A DNA stretch of 46,994 bases from Thaumasiovibrio occultus (GCA_019703815.1 AP023053.1:1-46994); one strand, 5' to 3'. Shown: positions 1 through 7,641, counted from the first letter of the stretch. Made by a program: numbers and translations. Notes: generated from the letters alone by a model not told the origin.

Positions 1-41
1 ACGTTCTTCACCTTAAATTAAGATAGCCCCAATTGTACAAC

Positions 42-96
42 AAAATACGACACACACAATATAAAGCTGTACGTGTTAACTAAAATATGACAAACA
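42..96. repeat. Candidate RctB 39-mer/29-mer type repeats
   Basis: The 15-mer AAAATACGACACACA (42-56) recurs as AAAATATGACAAACA at 82-96, 40 bp downstream and in the same orientation, with three mismatches. A weaker relative (core AAATTACGAC, 1132-1141) lies directly before the rctB start. In V. cholerae, RctB binds 39-mer and 29-mer regulatory sites in the rctA region and at the rctB promoter. The positions here fit that plan, but I cannot confirm the full 39-bp consensus by reading. Confidence 0.4.
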
Positions 97-201
97 GCAA
101 AAATAGCGGTTATTAACGGTATAATGGACAAAGTTTCGCCAACTTTTTACGCCCAATCATCGCGGTGAATACTCCACTTTTAAAATGATACAGTGTCACT
201 T

Positions 202-216
202 TTTTACAATGTAAAT
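202..216. promoter_or_regulatory. parS2: parS2 centromere site
   Basis: A perfect 13-bp palindrome TTTACAATGTAAA (203-215) matches the chromosome-2 ParB2 site consensus NTTTACANTGTAAAN known from V. cholerae. Extra TGTAAAT half-sites follow immediately (211-222). It lies about 600 bp from the 12-mer array, as expected for centromere sites clustered around oriC2. Confidence 0.85.
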
Positions 217-441
217 TGTAAATCGTCCGGAAGCATGCTTAATTCGCTTTGGATTACGGTAGATGTGAGTTCGATCTTAAAACCTCGCGTTAGCAGTTGT
301 ACTGCACGCGAATAATTGCTTATCGAGCTTGAACCGCACATCGTAATAGCCGTGCAGGGGAAGGGCAGTGTACAGCTTTCATCCGATCGGCAAGCCGTCG
401 CTGCGCACAAGCCAGCACTGGCTTGATCGCACGTTAGCAGT

Positions 442-500
442 GGAACAATGATCAAGGGTAAAAGATGGCGCGCTGCGTGAGTGCTCGAAAAGATGATCAA
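442..500 (-). repeat. Two minus-strand RctB 12-mer iterons
   Basis: Read on the minus strand, 442-455 gives TTGATCATTGTTCC and 486-500 gives TTGATCATCTTTTCG. Both fit the consensus WTGATCATNNTTNCG deduced from the main array, although the first ends in A rather than G. The first is a 15-bp perfect inverted copy of the plus-strand iteron at 645-659. They point opposite to the main array and lie in the rctA-like part, where such sites act as incompatibility or copy-control elements in V. cholerae. Confidence 0.8.
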
Positions 501-645
501 GGCACCGGAACGATGTAAATGGACGGGAAAACTACGGACAATGTCGAATGAACCCGCTGATAGCAAGGATCCAAAAGAAATACGCTGGGATCAAGGGCTA
601 AACATCGCCCTTCACGATCCGTATCGAATGCACAAGCAAGCTCAC

Positions 646-738
646 TTGATCATTGTTCCGCAAGCGAGGTGTAAATTCACCAAGATCGATAAAAGCTGCG
701 CGAAACACTGACTTTTTCACCCCTTGATCATGCTTACG
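646..738 (+). repeat. Two isolated plus-strand RctB 12-mer iterons
   Basis: TTGATCATTGTTCCG (646-660) and TTGATCATGCTTACG (724-738) both fit WTGATCATNNTTNCG exactly. They lie upstream of the DnaA box and off the 23-bp grid of the main array. In V. cholerae such outlying iterons belong to the negative-control half of the origin. Each contains a Dam GATC site, and RctB binding to 12-mers needs Dam methylation. Confidence 0.82.
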
Positions 739-791
739 AGGGTGAAAATGCGGTTTTATTATCCAAACCCGATCGATGTCACAATGAGGGC

Positions 792-800
792 TGTGGATAA
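792..800 (-). promoter_or_regulatory. DnaA box of oriC2
   Basis: TGTGGATAA is a perfect consensus DnaA box (TTATCCACA on the minus strand). It lies 25 bp before the first iteron of the ordered array. oriCII of V. cholerae likewise has one essential DnaA box beside the 12-mer array. Confidence 0.92.
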
Positions 801-825
801 CCTGTGTAAAACCCCTGAATCGCTC

Positions 826-955
826 TTGATCATTATTCCTAAGCGATGATGATCAGCCATACGTACTTGTGATGATCATGCTTGGGAGCCCCTAATGATC
901 ATGGTTTCGCCCCTAATTTGATCATCGATTCGAGACGCTTTTGATCATGCTTTCG
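826..955 (+). repeat. Six-iteron RctB 12-mer array
   Basis: Six iterons of about 15 bp begin at 826, 849, 872, 895, 918 and 941, each exactly 23 bp after the last. All start with ATGATCA or TTGATCA and five share the TGATCAT core. The second (849) is the most divergent, with ATGATCAGCCATACG. The constant 23-bp step, just over two helical turns, places every RctB site on nearly the same DNA face. This is the classical origin core at which RctB opens chromosome 2. Confidence 0.95.
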
Positions 956-1013
956 GATCCACTTTAAAATCATTTGAATTAAAACAGTTACTTAGCGTGA
1001 TTTTTCTGTTCAG

Positions 1014-1061
1014 ATCATAAGATCACATAATCATCTTAATCAAATATAATCAATTAGATCA
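1014..1061. promoter_or_regulatory. AT-rich unwinding region with ATCA repeats
   Basis: ATCA occurs at 1014, 1022, 1030, 1039, 1049 and 1058, at 8-10 bp steps in a very A/T-rich segment right after the 12-mer array. In V. cholerae the unwinding element next to the array carries ATCA motifs bound as single strand by RctB. The rctB promoter must lie in the same segment or just after it, but no clear -35/-10 pair stands out. Confidence 0.75.
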
Positions 1062-1144
1062 GTAAGATATTTCCAATAAAAAAGATCTTTCTTTTTTCTT
1101 ATGGATCCATTAACCTTCCGGAAATATGTTCAAATTACGACTAA

Positions 1145-3136
1145 GTGCAGATGGATAATCCCAACGACGACAAAATTCTGATCCCACTTCCGCGTACCCA
1201 CAAAGACGGACACTTGTTTCGGATCCCACCTGCACTGGTGGATTGGTTACCGCAATATCAGCACTTTAAAGGCGTGACCAAGAGCATTATTGAGCTTCTT
1301 AACTTGATCTCACTGCGTGGGCTTTCATCGCCAGATGCCATGGTATCTACCACCGAATTGATTGATGCAACGGAAGGTCAATTGACTCGAGCCGCTATCC
1401 AACAACGTCTTCGCGCGGCCGTTACCTTAGGGTTGTTTACCCAGCAACGCGTGCGTTTTGAAGAAGGGTTGGCAGGCAAAACTATGCTCCATCACTTTGT
1501 TAATCCTAGCCATTTGGTCTCTCAGCTTGGCTCACAGGTGCTGGTTTCTGAGCAGCATACCCAAAACCAGAAACAGAAACGCTCGAAAGCCTTAGCGCAA
1601 ACTCAGGTTAATCGCCGCTTATTGAACGAGTACGGTCTAGGCACACCGCCGACCATGCCGGATGAAGAGAACCAGTTTGTGGTCTCGCCAACCAGTTGGG
1701 CAGGGATCATCGACCAAGCCCTAGCGCCGCCGCGCACCCGTAAGAGCTACCAAAAATCGATGGTCGCGATCTCGGGCACCAAAGCGATCATCGAAACGCG
1801 ATCATCAAAGTCGATCATGACGGTTGACGATCTGATGACGCTGTTCGCGCTGTTCACCCTCACGGTGCAATATCACGAGCATCATATCGGTGATTACGAG
1901 CTGCAAGATCGCCGATTGGATAACAAAACCCCAGTTTACATTACCGATGTGCTAGCACTGCGCGGTAAAAAAGACAGTGGTCCAGCCCGTGATTCGATCC
2001 GCGAAAGTATTGATCGCATTGAGTTTACTGATTTCCAGCTGCATGAGCTTACTGGCCGCTGGCTGAGTGAAAATATGCCGGAAGGATTCAAATCGGATCG
2101 TTTCCGTTTTGTCGCCCGTACGATCACCGCTTCGGAAGAAGCGCCGCGCGAAGGGGATGATGGCGAGATCAAGATCAAACCGAACCTGTACATTTTGGTG
2201 TGGGAGCCTTCCTTTTTTGAAGAGTTGCTGACCCGTGACTATTTCTTCTTGTTCCCGCCAGAGATCTTGCGCCAGCATACTCAGATCTTCCAGTTGTACA
2301 CCTTCTTCCGTAGCCGGATGTCGCGCCGTTTGACCGACAGCATGATGCTTAGTGAGCTTAATCAGAAGCTGGCTCGCAACATTGAATGGCGTCGATTTAG
2401 CGCCGATATGATCCGTGAGCTGCGCAAGCTTGCCAAAGATCAGACGGTTGATGGCGTATTCGTGGTCAATCTGTGGGGGTACCATTTAACGATCATCGCC
2501 GATCAAGGCGATCAGAAATACCCTGATTATCGCATCGACATTAAGTGCGATCCGGATGAAGTGATCCGCTTTTGTCGGGCGAAAACCACCAACCAAGGCA
2601 AGCGTAACTTGGCGCCGACCATGCCAAACCCGCTGCGTAACGAGATCTTACCTAAGCGCGAGCTTGATCAGCTTTCCGAGATCATCGATGGTGAGTTTGA
2701 GCCGATCCAACGCAAAGAAGAGCGACCAAAGAACGGGCGTTTAGGTCGTCGTGTGAAGCTGCGCAAGCACTTGGTGGAGATCAACGCCGACGAATTGACG
2801 ATAGTCTTATCGAAATACACCTCAGAAGAGGCGCTAAAACGCTCTATAACGGCGTTAGCGGCAATGACAGGGCATGGGATGGCTGCTATCACTGAAGAGT
2901 GTCAGGGCTACTTAGAGAAGCTTGAATACTTGCAGGTCGGCGATGAAGTACTGAGCTACGATATTTTGAGCCGTACGGTTGAGATGTATAACAGCCAAAG
3001 CAGTGAGCGTCATTTGTCGATCGAACGTTTGATATCAGGCTTAGCCGTGCGCAAAAAAGTGTGTCAGTTGGTGCTCGAAGGGCATTTTAATGCCCAAGTG
3101 ATGACCGCCTTGGATGAAGTTGCCGTGGGATCGTAG
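1145..3136 (+). CDS. rctB: Chromosome 2 replication initiator RctB
   Basis: RctB binds 12-mer iterons and 39/29-mers in oriC2, opens the origin and sets the timing and copy number of chromosome 2. The protein has 663 residues from a GTG start (661 from the ATG at 1151), against about 658 in V. cholerae. It carries strongly conserved Vibrio RctB blocks: LPRTHKDGHLF near the N terminus, TKSIIELLNLISLRGL, LTRAAIQQRLRAA, PPRTRKSYQKSMV, FTDFQLHELTGRWLSENMP, LFPPEILRQHTQ and RKHLVEINADE. The family has winged-helix DNA-binding domains in the middle and a C-terminal domain controlling dimerisation and handcuffing. Neither start has a strong ribosome site. The weak 29-mer-like motif just upstream (1132-1141) fits known autorepression. 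The next gene begins 5 nt after the stop, so read-through or coupling is likely. Confidence 0.97.
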   Translation: MQMDNPNDDKILIPLPRTHKDGHLFRIPPALVDWLPQYQHFKGVTKSIIELLNLISLRGLSSPDAMVSTTELIDATEGQLTRAAIQQRLRAAVTLGLFTQQRVRFEEGLAGKTMLHHFVNPSHLVSQLGSQVLVSEQHTQNQKQKRSKALAQTQVNRRLLNEYGLGTPPTMPDEENQFVVSPTSWAGIIDQALAPPRTRKSYQKSMVAISGTKAIIETRSSKSIMTVDDLMTLFALFTLTVQYHEHHIGDYELQDRRLDNKTPVYITDVLALRGKKDSGPARDSIRESIDRIEFTDFQLHELTGRWLSENMPEGFKSDRFRFVARTITASEEAPREGDDGEIKIKPNLYILVWEPSFFEELLTRDYFFLFPPEILRQHTQIFQLYTFFRSRMSRRLTDSMMLSELNQKLARNIEWRRFSADMIRELRKLAKDQTVDGVFVVNLWGYHLTIIADQGDQKYPDYRIDIKCDPDEVIRFCRAKTTNQGKRNLAPTMPNPLRNEILPKRELDQLSEIIDGEFEPIQRKEERPKNGRLGRRVKLRKHLVEINADELTIVLSKYTSEEALKRSITALAAMTGHGMAAITEECQGYLEKLEYLQVGDEVLSYDILSRTVEMYNSQSSERHLSIERLISGLAVRKKVCQLVLEGHFNAQVMTALDEVAVGS

Positions 3137-3201
3137 GAACGATGATCAAGAAGGGACGCTTATTTTCGACATTTCTCGCCACTAGCTTGATCATCTTTCC
3201 G
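3135..3201. repeat. Inverted pair of RctB 12-mers at the start of the downstream gene
   Basis: TTGATCATCTTTCCG (3187-3201, plus) is a perfect match to the origin iteron consensus. TTGATCATCGTTCCT (minus strand, 3149-3135) differs only in the last base, exactly like the origin iteron at 826. The minus copy covers the rctB stop codon, the ribosome site and the ATG of the next gene; the plus copy lies in its signal-peptide codons. RctB binding here is inferred, not known to me from the literature. Confidence 0.7.
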
Positions 3202-5382
3202 GTGCAAGCGCGTGAAACGGTGGGGCTAGTGCTCAGTGGTGGCGGTGCCAAAGGTGCCGCACACATTGGGGTATTGGAGATCTTGGAAGAAAATCGGATC
3301 CCCATCGATATCGTGACCGGTACCAGTATGGGCGCTTATGTCGGCGGGATGTATGCGATGGGGCTGTCGGCTGAGGAAGTGAAACAGCGGACGTTTTCAG
3401 TCAATTGGATTGAGGGCACCCATGATAGCGTCAGCCGTGAAGCGCTGTCGTTGCGCCGCAAAGAGCAGGCTGACGATTATCAACTGCGCACTGAGCTCGG
3501 GATCGATCTCGACGGCAGCTTCAAATCCATTCCGGCGGTGTTTCAAGGTCATGCCATGGCGCGGATCTTGCGCCAAATGACCCAAAACATCCCAGTGATC
3601 GAAAGCTTTGAAACCCTGCCGATCCCGTTTCGGGCGGTGGCGACCGATATCGCCACGGTGACGCCGTATGTGCTAGATAACGGCAGTTTACCGCTCGCGA
3701 TGCAAGCTTCGATGACAGTGCCAGGCGCGTTAAAGCCGGTGGAGTGGCAAGGCCATTTGCTGGTGGATGGCGGTATTGTGAATAACATGCCGGTTGATCA
3801 AGCGTTGGATTTAGGCGCCGAGCGGATCATCGCGGTGGACTTGCGTGATGCGCTCTATCCCAAAGATGAGCTCAATTCTGGTTTTAACATCGCCAATCAG
3901 TTGATCACCCATATGACCAATTTGGGCTCAGATGAGCAGATGGCGTTGTTGACCCTCGACGATGTCTATTTGCAGCCGGATGTCACCTATATGACGGCGA
4001 CGAGTTTTGAGCAAATGGACAAAGCCTATGAGGCGGGTCGTCAAGTGGCGCTTAACCTGTTGCCTGAGTTATTACCGCTGCAAGTGAGTGAGCAAGAGTA
4101 CGCCGAATACCAGCGCGAAAAGCTCAGCAAACGGGCGCAACTGTTTGATAACAGCGCCTTTTTTGTCGATGAAATCCGCATTGTTAATCGCACTCGCTAT
4201 TCTGATGAAGCGCTGTTGGCGCTGCTCGATCTGCCGCTCGGACAAGTGCTAACGGCAGAGGAAATCGAAGCGGGCGTGAATCGTTTGTATGCCCGCGATA
4301 TTTACGATCGTATTACCTATGCGATTGAAGTGGATGATGGACATAACATTCTCAATGTCGAAGTGAACGAGAAAGTGTGGGGGCCAGGTTACCTGAACTT
4401 CAAATTTGCAATTGAAGATGTGGCGACGCAGCGTAGCGAGTTCAGTGTTGGCGCACAGTATTTGTATACGGGTTTGAGCGACAAAGGCGCGGAATGGCTG
4501 ACGGAAATGGAGCTGGGCAGTTGGAATACGTTCTACAGCGAGATCTATGTGCCGTGGGATCACAGCCAGCTGTTTTACTCAACCTTGGGGCTGAGTTGGC
4601 AAAACGAGTTCCGCCGCTTCTCGTTTAGCGATGAGCTACCTCCTAGCGGCCTCGATATTCCTTACTATGACGTGGAATACGATCACTACGAAACCTTCTT
4701 TGAGTCGGGGATCAACTTAACCCCAAGTACCAAACTGGCACTAGGTGCGACCGCGTATCGCGGTGAATACAAGGTAGAGCTGTTGGGCGAGCGCCAAACC
4801 GCGAAGGGGCATCACGGTTATCTCACCTTCATTTCCGATAAATTGGATGATTATTTCTTCCCTTCTACCGGACATTATTTTGATGTCACCCTTGGGGTGG
4901 GGCGCGTCGACAGCAAATTTATGGGTCAGCGCGAAGAGCAAGATACGTTTTTCTATCACACCCAGCTGATCCAGCCGTGGCGTTATCAGGATCATACCCT
5001 AGTGGCGATGTTGTCGGCGGGCGGATCGGAATCGGAAGAATCGTTGCCGGTGTATGCGCGCGATCTCGGCGGTTTGTTTAACTTGTCGGGTTATAACCGC
5101 TATGAGCTCAATGGCCGCTATAGCGCTATTGGCGTTTTAAAGTATAAATATCAGCTATTTAATATTGATTATGGCTTCGTGAAATCGCGCCTGTTTGTGG
5201 GTGGTTCATTAGAGCGCGGTAATGTGTGGCAGAGCAAAGATGCGATCAGCTTTGATTCGATGCTCACCGCTGGCAGTGTGTTTATCGGCGCGGATTCAGT
5301 CTTGGGGCCGATGTATTTAGGTTACGGACAAGTGGAAGATGGCAGCAGTGCGGTTTATTTTTCACTTGGCAGTCATTTCTAA
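3142..5382 (+). CDS. Patatin-like phospholipase with Omp85-type outer-membrane barrel (PlpD/type Vd)
   Basis: A predicted outer-membrane lipase that hydrolyses phospholipid acyl esters and is displayed or secreted through its own barrel. The 746 residues comprise a signal peptide (about 1-23, ending PVQA), a patatin domain with oxyanion loop GGGAKG (33-38), nucleophile Ser62 in GTSMG (60-64) and catalytic Asp209 in DGG, one POTRA-like segment (about 330-405) and a surface-antigen/D15 beta-barrel ending in Phe (SLGSHF), the usual outer-membrane signal. This is the architecture of Pseudomonas PlpD and Fusobacterium FplA. The start lies 5 nt after the rctB stop, with AGGA overlapping that stop. 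Two RctB 12-mers straddle the start codon, so coupling of expression to RctB is possible. Confidence 0.9.
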   Translation: MIKKGRLFSTFLATSLIIFPVQARETVGLVLSGGGAKGAAHIGVLEILEENRIPIDIVTGTSMGAYVGGMYAMGLSAEEVKQRTFSVNWIEGTHDSVSREALSLRRKEQADDYQLRTELGIDLDGSFKSIPAVFQGHAMARILRQMTQNIPVIESFETLPIPFRAVATDIATVTPYVLDNGSLPLAMQASMTVPGALKPVEWQGHLLVDGGIVNNMPVDQALDLGAERIIAVDLRDALYPKDELNSGFNIANQLITHMTNLGSDEQMALLTLDDVYLQPDVTYMTATSFEQMDKAYEAGRQVALNLLPELLPLQVSEQEYAEYQREKLSKRAQLFDNSAFFVDEIRIVNRTRYSDEALLALLDLPLGQVLTAEEIEAGVNRLYARDIYDRITYAIEVDDGHNILNVEVNEKVWGPGYLNFKFAIEDVATQRSEFSVGAQYLYTGLSDKGAEWLTEMELGSWNTFYSEIYVPWDHSQLFYSTLGLSWQNEFRRFSFSDELPPSGLDIPYYDVEYDHYETFFESGINLTPSTKLALGATAYRGEYKVELLGERQTAKGHHGYLTFISDKLDDYFFPSTGHYFDVTLGVGRVDSKFMGQREEQDTFFYHTQLIQPWRYQDHTLVAMLSAGGSESEESLPVYARDLGGLFNLSGYNRYELNGRYSAIGVLKYKYQLFNIDYGFVKSRLFVGGSLERGNVWQSKDAISFDSMLTAGSVFIGADSVLGPMYLGYGQVEDGSSAVYFSLGSHF

Positions 5383-5455
5383 CACTTTGTTGACAAATAA
5401 GCTGTTAGCGTTAGGCATACTAGTTACTGTCTTTTGACTAAACAGCGATGTTTTT

Positions 5456-5480
5456 GCGAGCCCTCGGGCTCGCTTTTTTT
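5456..5480 (+). terminator. Rho-independent terminator after the phospholipase gene
   Basis: GCGAGCCC (5456-5463) and GGGCTCGC (5466-5473) form an 8-bp G/C-rich stem with a TC loop, followed by seven Ts. It ends the rctB-phospholipase transcription unit. Confidence 0.9.
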
Positions 5481-5659
5481 ATCTTTCAAGTTTGCCTCTG
5501 CTCGTTTTTCTCTCCTCGGTTTTGAGTTTTTACATTCCCTGTGTGATTGCGTTTATCTCAGCGCAAGGCTTTCGCTGCACTTTCGCGCTATATGGATGAT
5601 GTTGTTGCACTTCTCTAATTTATCTTACTGAAAAATATCAATAATTCGTGCTGAGCTCA

Positions 5660-5674
5660 GTTTACAGTGTAAAT
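5660..5674. promoter_or_regulatory. parS2: parS2 centromere site
   Basis: TTTACAGTGTAAA (5661-5673) is a perfect inverted repeat around one central base and matches the ParB2 site consensus. It differs from the copy at 203-215 only in the central base. Confidence 0.85.
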
Positions 5675-5756
5675 CGGTCATGGCGGCGAATGGCGTCGGT
5701 GTTAGCAGCTTTCAAAGCGTCATCGCTTGGCTTAAATTGGGCTTTTATTACCCGAG

Positions 5757-5771
5757 ATGATCACATTTTCG
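5757..5771 (+). repeat. Near-consensus RctB 12-mer
   Basis: ATGATCACATTTTCG fits WTGATCATNNTTNCG except for C at the eighth base. It lies 83 bp after a parS2 site and about 100 bp before the lipocalin start. Single near-matches can arise by chance, so RctB binding is only a suggestion. Confidence 0.4.
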
Positions 5772-5874
5772 TTATGGAAACGTATCAGCTTAGAGCAAAC
5801 CGCGTTACAACCACGCATAGGAACGCGGGCGTACCAGCAACAGGTACGAACGCCGCGCATTAAGGAGAATAACA

Positions 5875-6399
5875 ATGAAAAAATGGCGACAATGGCTCAC
5901 CAGTTTCACGGCAGCCATGGCATTGGCTGGATGCAGTGGCTTACCGGAGGACATCACCCCCGTTGACAACTTCGACATCGATCGCTATCTGGGAACGTGG
6001 TACGAAATTGCCCGTTTGGATCATCGGTTTGAGCGTGGGCTAGAGCAGATCAGTGCAACGTACAGTTTGAACGATGACGGCACGGTCAAGGTGTTAAACC
6101 GTGGTCGAGATATTGATAGCGGCGAATGGAAAGAAGCCGAAGGCAAAGCGAAATTTGTGGGAGAGCCGACGGTGGCGCACCTTAAAGTGAGCTTTTTCGG
6201 CCCGTTTTATGGTGGTTACGGGGTGTTTTATCTTGCGCCTGATTATTCCAGCGCCTTGATTGTAGGTAACAGCAAAGACTACTTCTGGCTGCTGTCGCGT
6301 GATCCCCAGTTAAGTGAGATAGAGCGTGAGCGCTTGATCGCCATCGCGCGTGATGCCGGGATCGCCACCGATGAACTGATCTGGGTTCAACACGACTAA
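5875..6399 (+). CDS. blc: Outer-membrane lipocalin (Blc-type lipoprotein)
   Basis: Bacterial lipocalins of the Blc type are lipoproteins that bind lysophospholipids or fatty acids and are linked to membrane repair and stress. The 174-residue protein begins with a lipoprotein signal and lipobox LAGC (Cys20). It carries the first lipocalin motif GTWYEIAR (40-47, GxW) and the typical segments ATYSLNDDGTVKVLNR, FFGPFYGGYGVFYLAPDY and YFWLLSR. Length and order match Escherichia coli Blc (177 residues). AAGGAG at 5862-5867 gives a strong ribosome site 7 nt before ATG. Lying two genes after a surface phospholipase, it could handle the lysophospholipids produced there; that link is inference. Confidence 0.93.
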   Translation: MKKWRQWLTSFTAAMALAGCSGLPEDITPVDNFDIDRYLGTWYEIARLDHRFERGLEQISATYSLNDDGTVKVLNRGRDIDSGEWKEAEGKAKFVGEPTVAHLKVSFFGPFYGGYGVFYLAPDYSSALIVGNSKDYFWLLSRDPQLSEIERERLIAIARDAGIATDELIWVQHD

Positions 6400-6425
6400 A
6401 CCGCCACGTTGCGTGTGGCACTCGC

Positions 6426-6450
6426 AAAAAAGGGCATCGTTCGATGCCCT
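6426..6450 (-). terminator. Terminator of the glutathionylspermidine-synthase-like gene
   Basis: AGGGCATCG (6431-6439) pairs with CGATGCCCT (6442-6450) around a TT loop. Read on the minus strand, the stem is followed by T6 (A-run at 6426-6431), so it serves the minus-strand gene that ends at 6475. No T-run follows on the plus strand. Confidence 0.85.
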
Positions 6451-6474
6451 TGCGGGTAAGCCTTAGAGAAAAGA

Positions 6475-7641
6475 TCAGTCGATAATAATGTGCGGTACAT
6501 AACGCGAATAGTCTTGGGTGACGAGGGTGTCATCTTCGCGGATCGACATACCAGCTGGCTCGCCATTGATCAACCAACTGCCGACCAAGGTGAAGTTACC
6601 GGCGAACTTTGGCAGCTCTTGCAATTGCTGAATGATCGCCCCTTCATGGCCATAAGGCCCTTCGGTTTTCAACAATGACTTACCGCCCTTAACGATCTCA
6701 ATGTTGGCACCTTCACGGGCAAACAAGGGTTTCACCACGTAATCACGCAAACTGGCCGCTTTGGGATCGTCCATAAAATACGCTGGTAGCAAATTGGGGT
6801 GGTTGGGGAATTTTTTCCACAACATTGGCAGTAGCGCTTTGTTGGAAAGCACCGCTTTCCAAAGCGGCTCTAGCCAGTTCACTTTGCTAGTTTCAATATG
6901 ATCGGCATAGGCCTCTTCAAACATAAACTCCCACGGGTAGAGTTTGAACATCCAGCGGATCGGCTTGTCTTTGAGATCGGTAAACTCGCCTTTGCCGTTT
7001 AAACCAATATCTTCAATAAACACAAATGCGGTATCGATGCCGGCCTCATCAGCGCAGTCACGCATGTACTGCACCGTGCCCAAATCTTCTTCGGTGTCTT
7101 TACAGCAAGAGAAATGCAGCACTTGGCCAGGTTGGCGTTTCGCAATTTGGCTAAAACGCTCGATCATCAACTCTTGCAGCAAGTTGTATTGATCGCTGTC
7201 GCGGCGTAGGTGGCCGACGTTAACTTTGTCTTCAAGCCATAACCATTGCCAAAAACCGGTTTCGTACAGCGACGTTGGGGTGTCGGCGTTGTTTTCTAAC
7301 AGCTTGGCGGGATTTTTGCCGTCATAGCAGAAATCGAGGCGTGAATAGAGTGAAGGATCGCGGCGCTGCCAGCTGTTTAAGATCGGTTGCCACATGTTTT
7401 CCGGAATACAAAACTTGCTCATTAACTCATCGTCGTTGACCACGGTGTCGACAATATCGAGGCACATTTGATGAATTTCAGCGGTGGGCGCTTCGATGTC
7501 TTCTTCAACTTGGCGCAACGTGAACTGGTAGTAGGCGGTTTCATCCCAATAAGGATCGTCATACATGGAGTGAAAACCAAAGCCATACTCGGCCGCCAAG
7601 GCGCGCCAATGGGGGCGTTCGGAAATAGAAAGTCGTAACAT
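6475..7641 (-). CDS. Glutathionylspermidine synthase family ligase (YgiC/YjfC-like)
   Basis: 388 residues, matching E. coli YgiC (386) and YjfC (387), which resemble the C-terminal ATP-grasp amide ligase of glutathionylspermidine synthase but lack its amidase half. Family segments are visible: WDETAYYQF near the N terminus, the substrate-loop block SRLDFCYDG, KLLENNADTPTSLYETGFWQW (ATP-grasp entry), YPWEFMFEE, and the nucleotide/metal region YVVKPLFAREGANI with NGEPAGMSIRED near the C terminus. The true substrate of stand-alone YgiC/YjfC proteins is not settled. The gene is transcribed alone, with its own terminator, and lacks the usual small membrane-protein neighbours (YgiB, YjfL/DUF350). 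Confidence 0.9.
   Translation of the reverse strand: MLRLSISERPHWRALAAEYGFGFHSMYDDPYWDETAYYQFTLRQVEEDIEAPTAEIHQMCLDIVDTVVNDDELMSKFCIPENMWQPILNSWQRRDPSLYSRLDFCYDGKNPAKLLENNADTPTSLYETGFWQWLWLEDKVNVGHLRRDSDQYNLLQELMIERFSQIAKRQPGQVLHFSCCKDTEEDLGTVQYMRDCADEAGIDTAFVFIEDIGLNGKGEFTDLKDKPIRWMFKLYPWEFMFEEAYADHIETSKVNWLEPLWKAVLSNKALLPMLWKKFPNHPNLLPAYFMDDPKAASLRDYVVKPLFAREGANIEIVKGGKSLLKTEGPYGHEGAIIQQLQELPKFAGNFTLVGSWLINGEPAGMSIREDDTLVTQDYSRYVPHIIID

Larger units (their letters stand above)
1..1144. other. oriC2: Replication origin of chromosome 2 (oriC2) and rctA-like region
   Basis: This stretch holds no convincing protein gene but many RctB-type GATC iterons, one perfect DnaA box (792-800), an ordered 12-mer array (826-955) and an AT-rich segment (about 961-1110) just before rctB. 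That order matches the minimal oriCII described in Vibrio cholerae. The part before about 720, with scattered and inverted iterons, a parS2 site and a repeated A/T-rich motif, corresponds by position to the V. cholerae rctA/inc negative-control region, which is transcribed but not translated. Open frames at 204-566 (-) and 481-711 (+) run through the iterons and show no ribosome-site or compositional support. Which strand an rctA-like RNA would use cannot be told from sequence. Confidence 0.93.
5383..5874. other. 492-bp gene-free gap with parS2 and a 12-mer-like site
   Basis: Besides the terminator at 5456-5480 the gap holds a parS2 palindrome (5660-5674), a one-mismatch RctB iteron (5757-5771) and an inverted repeat around GTACC/GGTAC (about 5828-5855) just before the lipocalin ribosome site. 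Short open frames here lack coding support. Confidence 0.7.

Noticed and set aside
204-566. Minus-strand open frame of 120 codons in the origin
   Set aside because: It overlaps iterons and the parS2 site, has no ribosome site, and its composition (Cys/Ser/Thr-rich) is not protein-like.
481-711. Plus-strand open frame of 76 codons in the rctA-like region
   Set aside because: GTG start, no ribosome site, and it consists of iteron-containing DNA; V. cholerae rctA is also not translated.
5390-5421. TTGACA followed by CATACT, a possible promoter for a short RNA ending at the 5456-5480 terminator
   Set aside because: The spacer is 20 bp and the -10 is poor; no conserved RNA structure apart from the terminator.
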